A DNA stretch of 37,706 nt from an uncultured Verrucomicrobiota bacterium (GTDB lineage: Bacteria > Verrucomicrobiota > Verrucomicrobiae > Opitutales > Opitutaceae), in assembly GCA_946482165.1 (NCBI GenBank), contig CAMLQS010000008.1, positions 1 through 37,706 on the forward strand, given 5' to 3'. A model generated the notes under the pieces. That model saw nothing but the letters and a program-made list of their open reading frames with translations. It had not been told where the DNA came from and searched no databases. A program made the translations under genes and the position numbers. Shown here piece after piece: positions 30,347 through 37,706 of the stretch. Each line of letters begins with the position of its first letter. Position 1 is the stretch's first letter.

Positions 30347-32058
30347 GCCCCGCCTCCCTTTCCAGGCAACGCGCGGGTCTCGAGCTCCGCCATCCAGGCG
30401 CGAACTTCCGGCTCCGCGGCGAGATCGCGGCCATACCACACCCGTTCGAAAGCGAGACGGCGCGACCGGAAACGCGAGACAAGCTCGCCCCGACCGGCCG
30501 CCCGTCGCGCGAGTTCCCGTTCGTAATCGAGATTGGTTTTTGCCCGCGCAAGAGTGACGAGCCCCTCCGACCCGAGGCCGGCCAGCGTGGCAAGGTAGAG
30601 CGCGCGGAGGGCGAGCCGCCATTCGCCGCGCGAGATCTGCTCGCGGGCGAGCGCGAGCCACTCGTCCGCGGGAAGGCGCGAGGCCTCCAATTTGTCGTCG
30701 TTGAGATCGGGGGGAAGCGCGGTGGCAGGCGTGGCGGATAGCACGCGCGGCGCGGTCCGGCGGCGCTGCTTCCATCCGGTCCACAAAATCCAGACGAGAG
30801 CGAGCAGGCAGAGACCAAGGAGGAGGTAGAGAAGAACGCGGGCGAGGGCCGCGAACGCTCCCGAGGTGCCATCGCGCGGCTTTTTCTCCGGCGTCTCCTT
30901 GTCGTTGTCGAAAAGCCCGTCGAGCCAGCGAGTGAACCGTTCAACAAGATCGATGCAGTCCCGCACGATCTGCGCGATCCATTCCAGGCCGGCGCGCACA
31001 AAGGCCTTGATCGCGCCGTCGCCCTCGCCCTCGAGGTCGGCCAGCGGCAAAGGCTCCAATCGCCAGCGAAACTCGCGTTCGCGCAACGCATCGTCGAGCG
31101 CGGCGTCGAGCTCCGCGGGCGTGACCGCGGACGAGGCCGGCGGGGCGGCCTCCTGCGCCCGAAGCCCGCCCGCCGGCGAACCGTCGCCGACGAAAAGGAG
31201 CAAGGCGAACGCCGCGAGCGGCGCCTTTGCGGCCGCGGCGCCGGCCCGCGGGGACGCGGCGCGAATCTCCAGCCGCAGATCTTCGCCGCTCAGGCGGGCC
31301 TCGCCGTAGAAAGTCCGCAGCACATGATACGCCTTCGCCAAGGGGTCGACCGTCACCCAGGTGAGCGCGGTCACCAGCGCGAGAAACGTGCTGTTAAACG
31401 CGGACCACCCATCGAGCGCGAAAAGGTTGTCCAAGCCCAGGAGCGTGCGCGCCAGCCAGGGCGCGACGTAGAAGGTGCTCGCGACGTTCACCCACGCGCA
31501 AAGCCACAGACCGGTGAAGAGGAGCAGCGCCAGATGCGCGGCGGCGGGCCAGCGCCGGGCCTCGCGCGCCGAGCGTCGCTCCAGGGTGTCGCCGGGCGCC
31601 TCCTGGGTGGCGGCGAGCGCGGTGGCGTTCTCGAAATACATCCAGGCGAAGCCGGCCGGAACGGTGAGGAGCGCGGCCACGGGCAGGATCGGCGCCGCCC
31701 AGCCTTGCACGCGCGCCTGCCGCGCCGCGATCCGCATCAAGCCGCGGACGCCGAGGCGCGGCGACGGCGTGCCGAGCCTGCGCGCCCGCAGGCTCGCGCA
31801 AAACGCGGACTGTGCGGTCTTGAGCCAAACAAACAGAACGACCAGTCCGAGCGCCCGCCAGAGAATGTCCGCAGGCCTCGGGGCAAACCAGCTGGCCGAG
31901 GCCCAGAACCACGCCAACCCGAGCAGCCAGGGCGTGACGCCCGCCAGATAGAGCGCCCATGCGGAGGCGGGCGTTCCACGCAAGAGATGCACCGACTCCT
32001 CCACGAGCTCCACCGAGCCCGGCCCCGCCTCCTTGTTCCTCGGTCGCGAGCGGCTCAT
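30343..32058 (-). CDS. Multi-pass membrane protein with C-terminal DUF4129 region
   Basis: The 571-residue protein starts at ATG 32058. It has about six N-terminal membrane helices (for example WALYLAGVTPWLLGLAWFWA and HLALLLFTGLWLCAWVNVA), a loop predicted outside, another helix (FAALARVLLYLLLGLCLLAL) and a soluble C-terminus with LALRALYLATLAGLGSEGLV and KTNLDYERELARR. The last part matches the DUF4129 pattern, which resembles protein-glutaminase/transglutaminase-linked tails. It overlaps genes on both sides by 4 bp. Confidence 0.85.
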   Translation of the reverse strand: MSRSRPRNKEAGPGSVELVEESVHLLRGTPASAWALYLAGVTPWLLGLAWFWASASWFAPRPADILWRALGLVVLFVWLKTAQSAFCASLRARRLGTPSPRLGVRGLMRIAARQARVQGWAAPILPVAALLTVPAGFAWMYFENATALAATQEAPGDTLERRSAREARRWPAAAHLALLLFTGLWLCAWVNVASTFYVAPWLARTLLGLDNLFALDGWSAFNSTFLALVTALTWVTVDPLAKAYHVLRTFYGEARLSGEDLRLEIRAASPRAGAAAAKAPLAAFALLLFVGDGSPAGGLRAQEAAPPASSAVTPAELDAALDDALREREFRWRLEPLPLADLEGEGDGAIKAFVRAGLEWIAQIVRDCIDLVERFTRWLDGLFDNDKETPEKKPRDGTSGAFAALARVLLYLLLGLCLLALVWILWTGWKQRRRTAPRVLSATPATALPPDLNDDKLEASRLPADEWLALAREQISRGEWRLALRALYLATLAGLGSEGLVTLARAKTNLDYERELARRAAGRGELVSRFRSRRLAFERVWYGRDLAAEPEVRAWMAELETRALPGKGGGA

Positions 32059-32423
32059 CGTCCGAAGGTTTCCTTCCAGATCGTTCCGTCGTGGAACTCG
32101 CTCGGTATCGCCGCCAGGACGCGTCCGAGAAGATAGAACCCCAGCACGAGGCAAAACAAAGACCCCGCCGTAAGCGCCGCTCCGCGCATCCGCGACCAAG
32201 GGATGTGACGCGCCCGCTTTTGTTCCCCCGCGACATGCTTCGCGAAGCAAGGTCCGCAGTAGATGCGGTCCTCGTGCTCCGTGACGCACTCGCGGCAAAA
32301 GCCCCCCCCGCAAGCCGTGCAACGCGCCACCGCTTCGCGCTCTTCGTGACGCGCGCAACGCCGCCGCGGCGCGGACGCCCGCGCCGGAACCGCAGGCGGC
32401 ATGAACGCGTCGGGCTGCGTCAT
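32055..32423 (-). CDS. B-box zinc-finger membrane protein
   Basis: The 122-residue protein carries a B-box-like zinc finger: C23-x2-H26, C35-x2-C38, C43-x2-C46, H50, C56-x2-C59 and H63. One membrane helix follows (about 82-104, LTAGSLFCLVLGFYLLGRVL). Such fingers mediate protein contacts. It overlaps both neighbours by 4 bp, so it is translated with them as part of the operon. Confidence 0.8.
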   Translation of the reverse strand: MTQPDAFMPPAVPARASAPRRRCARHEEREAVARCTACGGGFCRECVTEHEDRIYCGPCFAKHVAGEQKRARHIPWSRMRGAALTAGSLFCLVLGFYLLGRVLAAIPSEFHDGTIWKETFGR

Positions 32424-32953
32424 GAGGCTTCGGATACGCCGGAGCCGGGCGCCGGCGCGTCGCCGGCCGGTCCCGCGTCCGCCCCGGAGGCGGCTTCGGC
32501 CCGCTGGATTTCCCGGATAAGAGGCTCCAGCCGGGCCAGGAGCTTCCGCGCCTTGCGGCGACGCGCGACATTGGGCCACTCGGTGCGCTGCACGGCGGTG
32601 ACGACGTAGAAGCGGCAGGTGCGCGCGGAAACAAGTCCGTAGAGCAGAATCGGCGCGCTCATCGCGGCGAAAACCCAACAAAATATCGCGACGTCGGCAG
32701 GGGCCACGGTCAGGGCGGGGACCGTGAACAGCACAACCAGACCCGCGCCGACAGCCGTGACCCAGCGCGCCTCGCGGCTCGGACGCACGAGGAACCCTTG
32801 GATGTCTCGCAACCACACGCGCTGGTAGCGCTCCGTCATCATGTTGGCCTCCGCGAGGAGCACGTGCCCCTCGCCCAGCCAAAGGCTGAAACGGCTGCCG
32901 ACGCTGCCGCGCCAGCCGACGAGTTTTTGGTAGAGACGGGGAATGCGGGCCAT
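32420..32953 (-). CDS. Membrane protein of the MoxR operon, unknown function
   Basis: The 177-residue protein has a soluble start with FSLWLGEGHVLLAEANMMTE and YQRVWLRDIQGFLVRPS, then two membrane helices (WVTAVGAGLVVLFTVPALTV, FCWVFAAMSAPILLYGLV), and a charged tail. I recognise no named family. The first part looks like a PH-type or DUF-like domain that senses something near the membrane. It overlaps the B-box gene by 4 bp. Confidence 0.72.
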   Translation of the reverse strand: MARIPRLYQKLVGWRGSVGSRFSLWLGEGHVLLAEANMMTERYQRVWLRDIQGFLVRPSREARWVTAVGAGLVVLFTVPALTVAPADVAIFCWVFAAMSAPILLYGLVSARTCRFYVVTAVQRTEWPNVARRRKARKLLARLEPLIREIQRAEAASGADAGPAGDAPAPGSGVSEAS

Positions 32954-32967
32954 GGACGCGGCGGTGG

Positions 32968-33567
32968 TCAGAAGTTCAGCCAGAGCGAGACGCCAAAAGT
33001 GATCCATCCGCCGATCTGCAACAGAGCGACAAGCCCCGCCACCACGAAGCGCCAGCGCCCCGGGCGAAGAAGGCTTCGGGGCTTGCGCCAGCCGACTATC
33101 ACGAGCCCGAGCGTGAGAGGCGCGGTCAGCAGCGTGATTGGCCACATGAAAATGGGGAGCAACGCGGCGGTCATGGCCATCTGGTCGTAGACCACGATCT
33201 CGTCCGCCTTTTGCACCGTCTTCTTGCGCGCCGACGACACGCACGGCGGGCAAAGCACCCGCCCCTCCTCGGACGGCACTTCGCACACGGCGCAAACGTA
33301 GCGGCCGCAGCCGTCGCAAATCGCCGCCGCGTGGTTTACGGGGTGGAAATAGCAGGTCGCGTCGCCGTCGACGGAACGCGCGGCCCGCGCCACCCTCCGG
33401 CCCCGCCGCCTCGCCGGGAAGACAGTGTATTCCAGCGGCGTGGCACAGCGCTCGCAGGCGCCTTCGCCGGCATCACCGTTCTCGCCAAGGCCCCGCAAGG
33501 GAGCCTGGCATTTGGGACACGGCGGCGCAAAGCCCTCGGGCGGGGGCGGCGGCTCGGCGGTGGACAT
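32968..33567 (-). CDS. Zinc-ribbon plus B-box membrane protein
   Basis: The 199-residue protein starts at ATG 33567. It has a zinc ribbon (C17-x2-C20, C38-x2-C41), then a B-box-like finger (C72, H75, C84-x2-C87, C92-x2-C95, C106-x2-C109), and two membrane segments (ALLPIFMWPITLLTAPLTLG and FVVAGLVALLQIGGWITFG). It resembles the smaller B-box protein two genes downstream; the two may interact or have arisen by duplication. Confidence 0.78.
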   Translation of the reverse strand: MSTAEPPPPPEGFAPPCPKCQAPLRGLGENGDAGEGACERCATPLEYTVFPARRRGRRVARAARSVDGDATCYFHPVNHAAAICDGCGRYVCAVCEVPSEEGRVLCPPCVSSARKKTVQKADEIVVYDQMAMTAALLPIFMWPITLLTAPLTLGLVIVGWRKPRSLLRPGRWRFVVAGLVALLQIGGWITFGVSLWLNF

Positions 33568-33599
33568 GACGGGAGCGGGGGCGCGGCTTCGCTGCGACT

Positions 33600-34406
33600 T
33601 CAGGTGTTGCGCACGTCGATCACGCGGGTGTCGCACATGCGGTCATGCAGGGCGCGGCGCTGCTCTTTGTCGAATGCCACCATCAGATAGCCTATGCCCA
33701 TGATGAGGCTGCTGACGATTTCAGAGAAGTAACGGGCGACGATGCGACCATGGCTCAACTTGGAGCCGTCGGCGCGCACGAGCTTGAGGCCAAGCATGCG
33801 CTTGCCCGGCGTGGCGTCCTGCTTGCGAATGAAGTAGAGCACGTAGCCGATTCCGAGCGCGAGACCGAGCAGTTGCGCGGCGACTTGAAACATGATCATC
33901 CGCATGCCGAGTTCCTCGGGGTCCACCTGCGAGGTGTCCGGAGTGAAGAATGCGAACGAGCCCAGCAGCAACATGCCGAGCATGCCCTGCGGGATGATGC
34001 CGATAGCCCAAAGGATCACGCCATCGATGAATTTCGCGCCGAAACGCCGCCAGAAGCCCGCGTAAACGAACTCGCCGGGTTGCGACACGCCTTCGCGGAG
34101 GCGTTGGAAAAACTCCTCCTTGTGTTCGGCGCTCACCCAGCGGCCCTCGAACTCGAGCATGTCCCGCTTCGGGCGGCGTTGGCCGCTTACGGCGCAGACC
34201 GCCGTGTCGTCGCCATAACCGCCGCCGGCCGCCGGCGCGCCGGTCGGGGCGCTCGTCGTCATCGGGCCGTAGGGCCGCCAATCCGGCCAGCCCTCCCGCC
34301 ATACGAGTGTCTCCGCTCGCACCACGCCCGTTTGCACGAGCTTGGCGAATTCGTCGTCCGATACCGGACCGCGTTGCTGACGATCTACCTCGTAATACCA
34401 GGGCAT
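33600..34406 (-). CDS. GYF_2 (DUF4339) plus RDD membrane protein
   Basis: The 268-residue protein starts at ATG 34406 with a GYF_2 domain (MPWYYEVDRQQRGPVSDDEF, ETLVWREGWPDWRPYG). A linker follows, then an RDD domain (GFWRRFGAKFIDGVILWAIG, RKQDATPGKRMLGLKLV) with membrane helices and the ending DKEQRRALHDRMCDTRVI. GYF_2 domains bind other proteins. It is the first gene of the long minus-strand operon. Confidence 0.88.
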   Translation of the reverse strand: MPWYYEVDRQQRGPVSDDEFAKLVQTGVVRAETLVWREGWPDWRPYGPMTTSAPTGAPAAGGGYGDDTAVCAVSGQRRPKRDMLEFEGRWVSAEHKEEFFQRLREGVSQPGEFVYAGFWRRFGAKFIDGVILWAIGIIPQGMLGMLLLGSFAFFTPDTSQVDPEELGMRMIMFQVAAQLLGLALGIGYVLYFIRKQDATPGKRMLGLKLVRADGSKLSHGRIVARYFSEIVSSLIMGIGYLMVAFDKEQRRALHDRMCDTRVIDVRNT

Positions 34407-34511
34407 AGTATAACCACGCAGGGGAGAAGTTTCCCCATAGGCAATCCCGCAATGCCGGCCGCGCGATTTCCCGGCGGACTCGCGCAAATCGGTTTATTCC
34501 GAAGACAGCGC

Positions 34512-35798
34512 CTATTCCATCCCGAACGCCTTCCTCAGCTCCGCGAGCGCGCTGTCGGGCATCGGCACGAGCGGCCCGAGCGGGCGGCTCAACTGCAGGG
34601 CCTCCGCCGTCGCCTCCAACACCTCCAGGCGGTCAAAGGCTTCCAACAGCGTGCGCCCGACGATGAGCGCGCCTTCGTTCTCGATCAGCAGCACCGGACA
34701 CCGCTTCAGCGACATCCGCGCGGCCAGCGATTCGGCGTCGGCGACCACGTCCGCGAAAGGCGTCTTCGGGGCGTCGCCGAGTACGAGGTAACTCTCCGGA
34801 ATCGTCCGCGATGAGAAGGCCGCGTCCGTCATGCAAAACGCGCTCGCGCACATCGGCTGTGCGTTGATCACCGCGCCGATCTCCGGGTTCGCCGCATAGA
34901 TCAGCCCGTGCAGGCGGCTCGTGCGGCTAGCGCGTTTCCCCTGCTCGCAGGCCTCGCGCGACACGCGCACCAGGTTTTCCGCCGTCAGCTCCAAGCGGTC
35001 GCGTCGACGCGGCGTCGTCACGAAATGCGCCGCGTCCACGCGCGCCGAGATCGAGCCCGCCGTGCTGATCATGAGACGCTGCCGATACGCGCGGTGCGTG
35101 AACTCGCAGACCTGCGCGCGCAGCTCCTTCTCCGCGTTGCTCGCCGCCAGCGCGGGCAACACGCCGTAGTCCGGCACCGTGTGATTGTTCAACGCCTCGG
35201 CCGGCAGAGAACGCAGTTTGCCCAGCGCCGACGCGCGGATGTCGGTCTGCGCGACAAACTCGAGCGTCTCGAAGCGCTGAAAGGCCTCCGCCAGATCGCG
35301 GCCGCCGATGACGACGCCGTGGTTCTCCAGCATCACGCAGTCCGCACCGCCCGCGAAGGCGGCGGCGATTTTCTCCCCCAGCTCCTGGCTGCCCGGGCAC
35401 GCATAGGGCGCATAGGCGATCTTGCCGCAAACCTGATAGGCGTGCGTCTGCACGCGCGTTTCCGGCAAACGACGCACGATGCTGAAAGCGACCAACGCGC
35501 CGGGATGCGCGTGGACGATGGCCTTGATGTCGGGACGCGCCTTGTAGATTTCGCGGTGAAAGGGAAACTCCGAGGACGGCGGATGCAGCCCCTCGCACGA
35601 CCCGTCGGCCCGCACGCGCACGACGTCGCTCGGGCGTAGCGCGCCTTTGTCCACGCGCGAGGGCGTGATCCAGATGCCGCCGTCAGAGTCGAGGATCGAG
35701 AGATTCCCCCCCGAGGTCGTCGTCATGTGATAGCGGTAAATACGATCCATTGTCGCCACCAGCTCCTCGCGCGGATGCAACCAGTTCGGAGAGTCCAT
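34512..35798 (-). CDS. Class II aldolase/adducin-type protein with two tandem domains
   Basis: The 428-residue protein holds two aldolase II domains. The first (about 8-215) has TTSGGNLSILD, a Glu in SSEFPFH, the metal ligands in IVHAHPGALV, and ENHGVVIGG, so it can bind zinc and is probably active on a sugar phosphate (fuculose- or rhamnulose-phosphate aldolase-like). The second (about 220-428) has GSISARV and IENEGALIVG, but INAQPMC where HxH is expected, so it lacks its metal site and is probably structural or regulatory. No sugar kinase or isomerase gene is next to it. Confidence 0.85.
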   Translation of the reverse strand: MDSPNWLHPREELVATMDRIYRYHMTTTSGGNLSILDSDGGIWITPSRVDKGALRPSDVVRVRADGSCEGLHPPSSEFPFHREIYKARPDIKAIVHAHPGALVAFSIVRRLPETRVQTHAYQVCGKIAYAPYACPGSQELGEKIAAAFAGGADCVMLENHGVVIGGRDLAEAFQRFETLEFVAQTDIRASALGKLRSLPAEALNNHTVPDYGVLPALAASNAEKELRAQVCEFTHRAYRQRLMISTAGSISARVDAAHFVTTPRRRDRLELTAENLVRVSREACEQGKRASRTSRLHGLIYAANPEIGAVINAQPMCASAFCMTDAAFSSRTIPESYLVLGDAPKTPFADVVADAESLAARMSLKRCPVLLIENEGALIVGRTLLEAFDRLEVLEATAEALQLSRPLGPLVPMPDSALAELRKAFGME

Positions 35799-35976
35799 GT
35801 CCCCAGCCTGCGCAACATGGCGGAAGCGTCAAAGGCGAGTCGGCGCGACGGCGGTTTTCACCAAAAAACGCCCTGCCGCCGAAGGCCGCCGCGGCCGGCC
35901 CGGACACATCCGAACCCGCCTGTTCCCGACGCGTTTTGTTCTCCCCGCGCCGAGACGCTTCTGCTCCGCTTGCCGC

Positions 35977-36591
35977 GTGGCCCGCCTGCTTCTCCTGCTT
36001 TTTCCCGCGCACGCGCCGCGCGCCGCGTGGAACCGCGCCGCCAGCGCGCTGTTCATGCTGGGGCTCGCCGCTTTTTCGCTGCGCTATTTCACCATCGCCG
36101 TCGACGACCTCGGCTGGGCGCCCGGCCCGATGCACGGAGTGCACCTCGTGTTTCACGAGGCGGGCCACGCGATTTTCGCGATGGTCGGCGCGCCGCAACA
36201 GCTCGTCGCCTTCATGGGGAGCGGACTGCAGGTGCTCTTCCCGCTCATCCTCGCCGGGGCTTTCTATCTCAAGAATCGCGACGCCTACGGCGCGGCCGTC
36301 TGCCTGTGGTGGGCCGGCCACGCGACGCTCGATGCCGCGCCCTACATCGCCGACGCCCGCGCGCTCGAACTGCCCCTGCTCGGCGGCGGCAACGGCCGCG
36401 AGATCGAGGGCCACGACTGGGAATACCTTCTGGGCGAATGGAACGCCCTGCCGCACGACACCCGCATCGGCGCGGCCGTCGCGCTCGCCGGCCGCGTCGC
36501 CATGATCGCCGCCTTCGCCTGGGGCCTCGCGACCCTCGCCTACGAGACGTGGTTCTTTCCGACCGAGGACACGTCGCCCGAATCCGCGTAA
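35977..36591 (+). CDS. Membrane protein with an HEAGH (HExxH) zinc-protease motif
   Basis: The frame is open from 35797, but the first 60 codons are not protein-like, so I place the start at GTG 35977 (204 residues); ATG at 36055 is another option. It has membrane segments (ALFMLGLAAFSLRYFTIAV, LVAFMGSGLQVLFPLILAGA, a last one near the end) and HLVFHEAGHAIFAMVG, the HExxH motif of membrane metalloproteases such as the M50/site-2 type. A second group WWAGHATLDAAPYIADA supplies a possible third ligand (Asp). The substrate is unknown. Confidence 0.7.
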   Translation: MARLLLLLFPAHAPRAAWNRAASALFMLGLAAFSLRYFTIAVDDLGWAPGPMHGVHLVFHEAGHAIFAMVGAPQQLVAFMGSGLQVLFPLILAGAFYLKNRDAYGAAVCLWWAGHATLDAAPYIADARALELPLLGGGNGREIEGHDWEYLLGEWNALPHDTRIGAAVALAGRVAMIAAFAWGLATLAYETWFFPTEDTSPESA

Positions 36592-36675
36592 CCGCCTTTC
36601 GGATACATGTCCGGCGTCTTTCTCTCCGCGCCCATCCGCGCGATCCGCGGTTAAACGGCTCCGCCCAACGGCACC

Positions 36676-37059
36676 CTACGCCACCAGCGGCGCCGCGCGC
36701 TGGCAGATTTGCAACGCCAGCCCCCAGGGATCGCGCAACATCACCAGTCGCGAACCGTCCGGCGGCAGCACCTCGGTGACATACGTCGCCCCCGCCGCTT
36801 CCAGGCGCGCCCGATCCGCCGCAGCGTCCTTCGACACGAATGCCAGATGCACGATCAACGGATCCATCTTCGCGTAGTCCGGCACTTGGTCCGGTGGATT
36901 CCGGTAGATCTCGATGATCGAGCCCGCGCCATCATGCAAGAAATGCGTCTGCGCCGGCGCCGGGATGTGGCGCACGACGCTCATTCCGAGGTGCGTGCAA
37001 TACCAAGCCGCCACGGCGACGGGATCGGCGACATTGAGGGCGACGTGTTCGAGCTTCAT
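36676..37059 (-). CDS. VOC-family (glyoxalase/dioxygenase-like) protein
   Basis: The 127-residue protein starts at ATG 37059. It has the single VOC unit: KLEHVALNVADPVAVAAWY, HFLHDGAGSIIEIYRN (metal Glu), IVHLAFVS (metal His) and VMLRDPWGLALQI. Members include glyoxalase I and fosfomycin-resistance relatives. The metal ligands are in place, but the substrate cannot be told. Confidence 0.88.
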   Translation of the reverse strand: MKLEHVALNVADPVAVAAWYCTHLGMSVVRHIPAPAQTHFLHDGAGSIIEIYRNPPDQVPDYAKMDPLIVHLAFVSKDAAADRARLEAAGATYVTEVLPPDGSRLVMLRDPWGLALQICQRAAPLVA

Positions 37060-37177
37060 CGGCGGAAAGGAGAGTTTGGAAAGCGCGCCAGCAAGCGCGG
37101 CAGGTCGCCGACGCTCAACCCCCATCGCCTGAAACTGATTCCACCCCGCCGAAGGCCGCGCCGCGGAGCTTCCGTCG

Positions 37178-37199
37178 CCAGGTTTCAGGTCTCCGCCCT
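37178..37199. repeat. Short dispersed repeat, copy 4
   Basis: CCAGGTTTCAGGTCTCCGCC occurs 20 bases before the HIT gene start. It is the same unit as at 18257-18290, 19141-19160 and 23121-23155. Confidence 0.6.
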
Positions 37200-37218
37200 A
37201 ATCCCTCTCCTTTCTCCC

Positions 37219-37647
37219 ATGTCACCGCTCCCCGACTGTTTCTACTGCCGCGAAGACGAGCGCCTCGACGCCCTCATGATCGAGGTCGCCACTCTCGAGG
37301 TCTCCACGCTCTACCTCTTCAAGGAGCAAACCTACCACGGCCGCTGCCTCGTCGCCTACCGCGACCACGTCAACGAGCTCTACGAGCTTCCGGACGCGGA
37401 ACTCGCCCTCTTCACCCAGGACGTCGCCCGCGCCGCGCGCGCCATGAAAGCGGCCTTCGACCCCGCCAAGATCAACTACGGCGCCTACTCCGACAAGCTC
37501 CCGCATCTCCACGTCCACCTCGTGCCGAAGTATGTCGACGGCCCCTCCTGGGGCACGACCTTCACGATGATGCCCGAGCCGAAAAAACTCCTTTCCGACG
37601 CCGGCTACGCCGCCCTTGTCGCGCAGCTCCGCGACGCCCTCGCCTGA
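37219..37647 (+). CDS. HIT-family nucleotide hydrolase
   Basis: The 142-residue protein has the histidine-triad motif HLHVHLVPKY near residue 95 and the upstream NYGAYSDKLPHLH region. It begins with a Cys pair (CFYC) typical of zinc-binding HIT proteins. HIT enzymes hydrolyse nucleoside phosphate bonds such as AMP-NH2 or dinucleoside polyphosphates. Start ATG 37219. Confidence 0.9.
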   Translation: MSPLPDCFYCREDERLDALMIEVATLEVSTLYLFKEQTYHGRCLVAYRDHVNELYELPDAELALFTQDVARAARAMKAAFDPAKINYGAYSDKLPHLHVHLVPKYVDGPSWGTTFTMMPEPKKLLSDAGYAALVAQLRDALA

Positions 37648-37706
37648 TCCTCCCCGCCCCGGCCGAAGCCGAAAGAACCTCCGCTTCCCGCCACCCCGCG
37701 CCGCGC

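Overview
The window looks like a chromosomal piece of a high-GC Verrucomicrobiota bacterium, most likely Opitutales/Opitutaceae. This is an inference. It rests on a giant secreted protein with autotransporter-associated beta-strand repeats and a C-terminal DPDGDGLSNLLEYA-type motif, a MoxR/DUF58/SpoIIM/RDD/DUF4129/DUF4350 operon, paired B-box zinc-finger membrane proteins, and dispersed intergenic palindromes. I see no plasmid, phage or IS genes.

The most unusual part is 1047-7015. A dense RNA-gene array (1047-2301) runs into a TROVE/Ro60-like protein gene. Behind it come one more tRNA-like gene, an HNH endonuclease gene, an unrecognised basic protein gene overlapping it, and an RtcB RNA ligase gene, all on the + strand. 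The array holds seven tRNA-like genes with encoded CCA ends; an eighth lies after the TROVE gene. All eight carry the same paired change in the tRNA elbow: the D-loop GG is replaced by C-A-G, so position 18 is A, and the T-loop TTC is replaced by TGC, so position 55 is G. The anticodons are CAT, TGG, GTG, GAG, GTA, CAG, GCG and a degenerate CCA-like one. Between the tRNA-like genes and the TROVE gene lie three homologous RNAs. Each has a terminal stem with changing sequence but kept pairing, a single bulged C, a shared GGCAGT-(11 nt)-TACTTC block and a pyrimidine-rich tail. I call these candidate Y RNAs. The last one contains a T arm, a closed acceptor-like hairpin and a D arm in that order, which is a circularly permuted tRNA module. 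The proposed system is an RNA repair, surveillance or defence island: TROVE protein with its Y RNAs, a set of tRNA-like RNAs with an altered elbow, RtcB for RNA rejoining and an HNH nuclease.

7069-10261 (minus strand) holds YjbQ, an ECF sigma factor with a coupled membrane partner, and a polyprenyl diphosphate synthase. 10661-14971 encodes a huge beta-strand-repeat surface protein. A normal tRNA-Leu(CAA) at 15513-15600 is a useful internal control for the odd tRNA-like genes. RsmE (+) and a secreted BCP-type peroxiredoxin (-) follow.

17351-23727 (+ strand) is a set of hydrolases: FAH family, DUF3891, amidohydrolase, formamidase/acetamidase, RidA and amidase. They look like a catabolic cluster for a nitrogen-containing compound. 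The gaps between them are filled with dispersed repeats and palindromes, one of which carries a nested 171-bp inverted-repeat element, and one repeat copy is read in frame inside the amidase.

23731-34406 (minus strand) is a long, tightly coupled operon with six 4-bp start/stop overlaps. It encodes the MoxR ATPase, DUF58, SpoIIM, RDD, DUF4350 and DUF4129 proteins plus zinc-finger and GYF/RDD membrane proteins. The right end holds a tandem class II aldolase protein, a putative membrane HExxH protein, a VOC-family protein and a HIT-family protein. The left edge holds the start of a LysR-type regulator.
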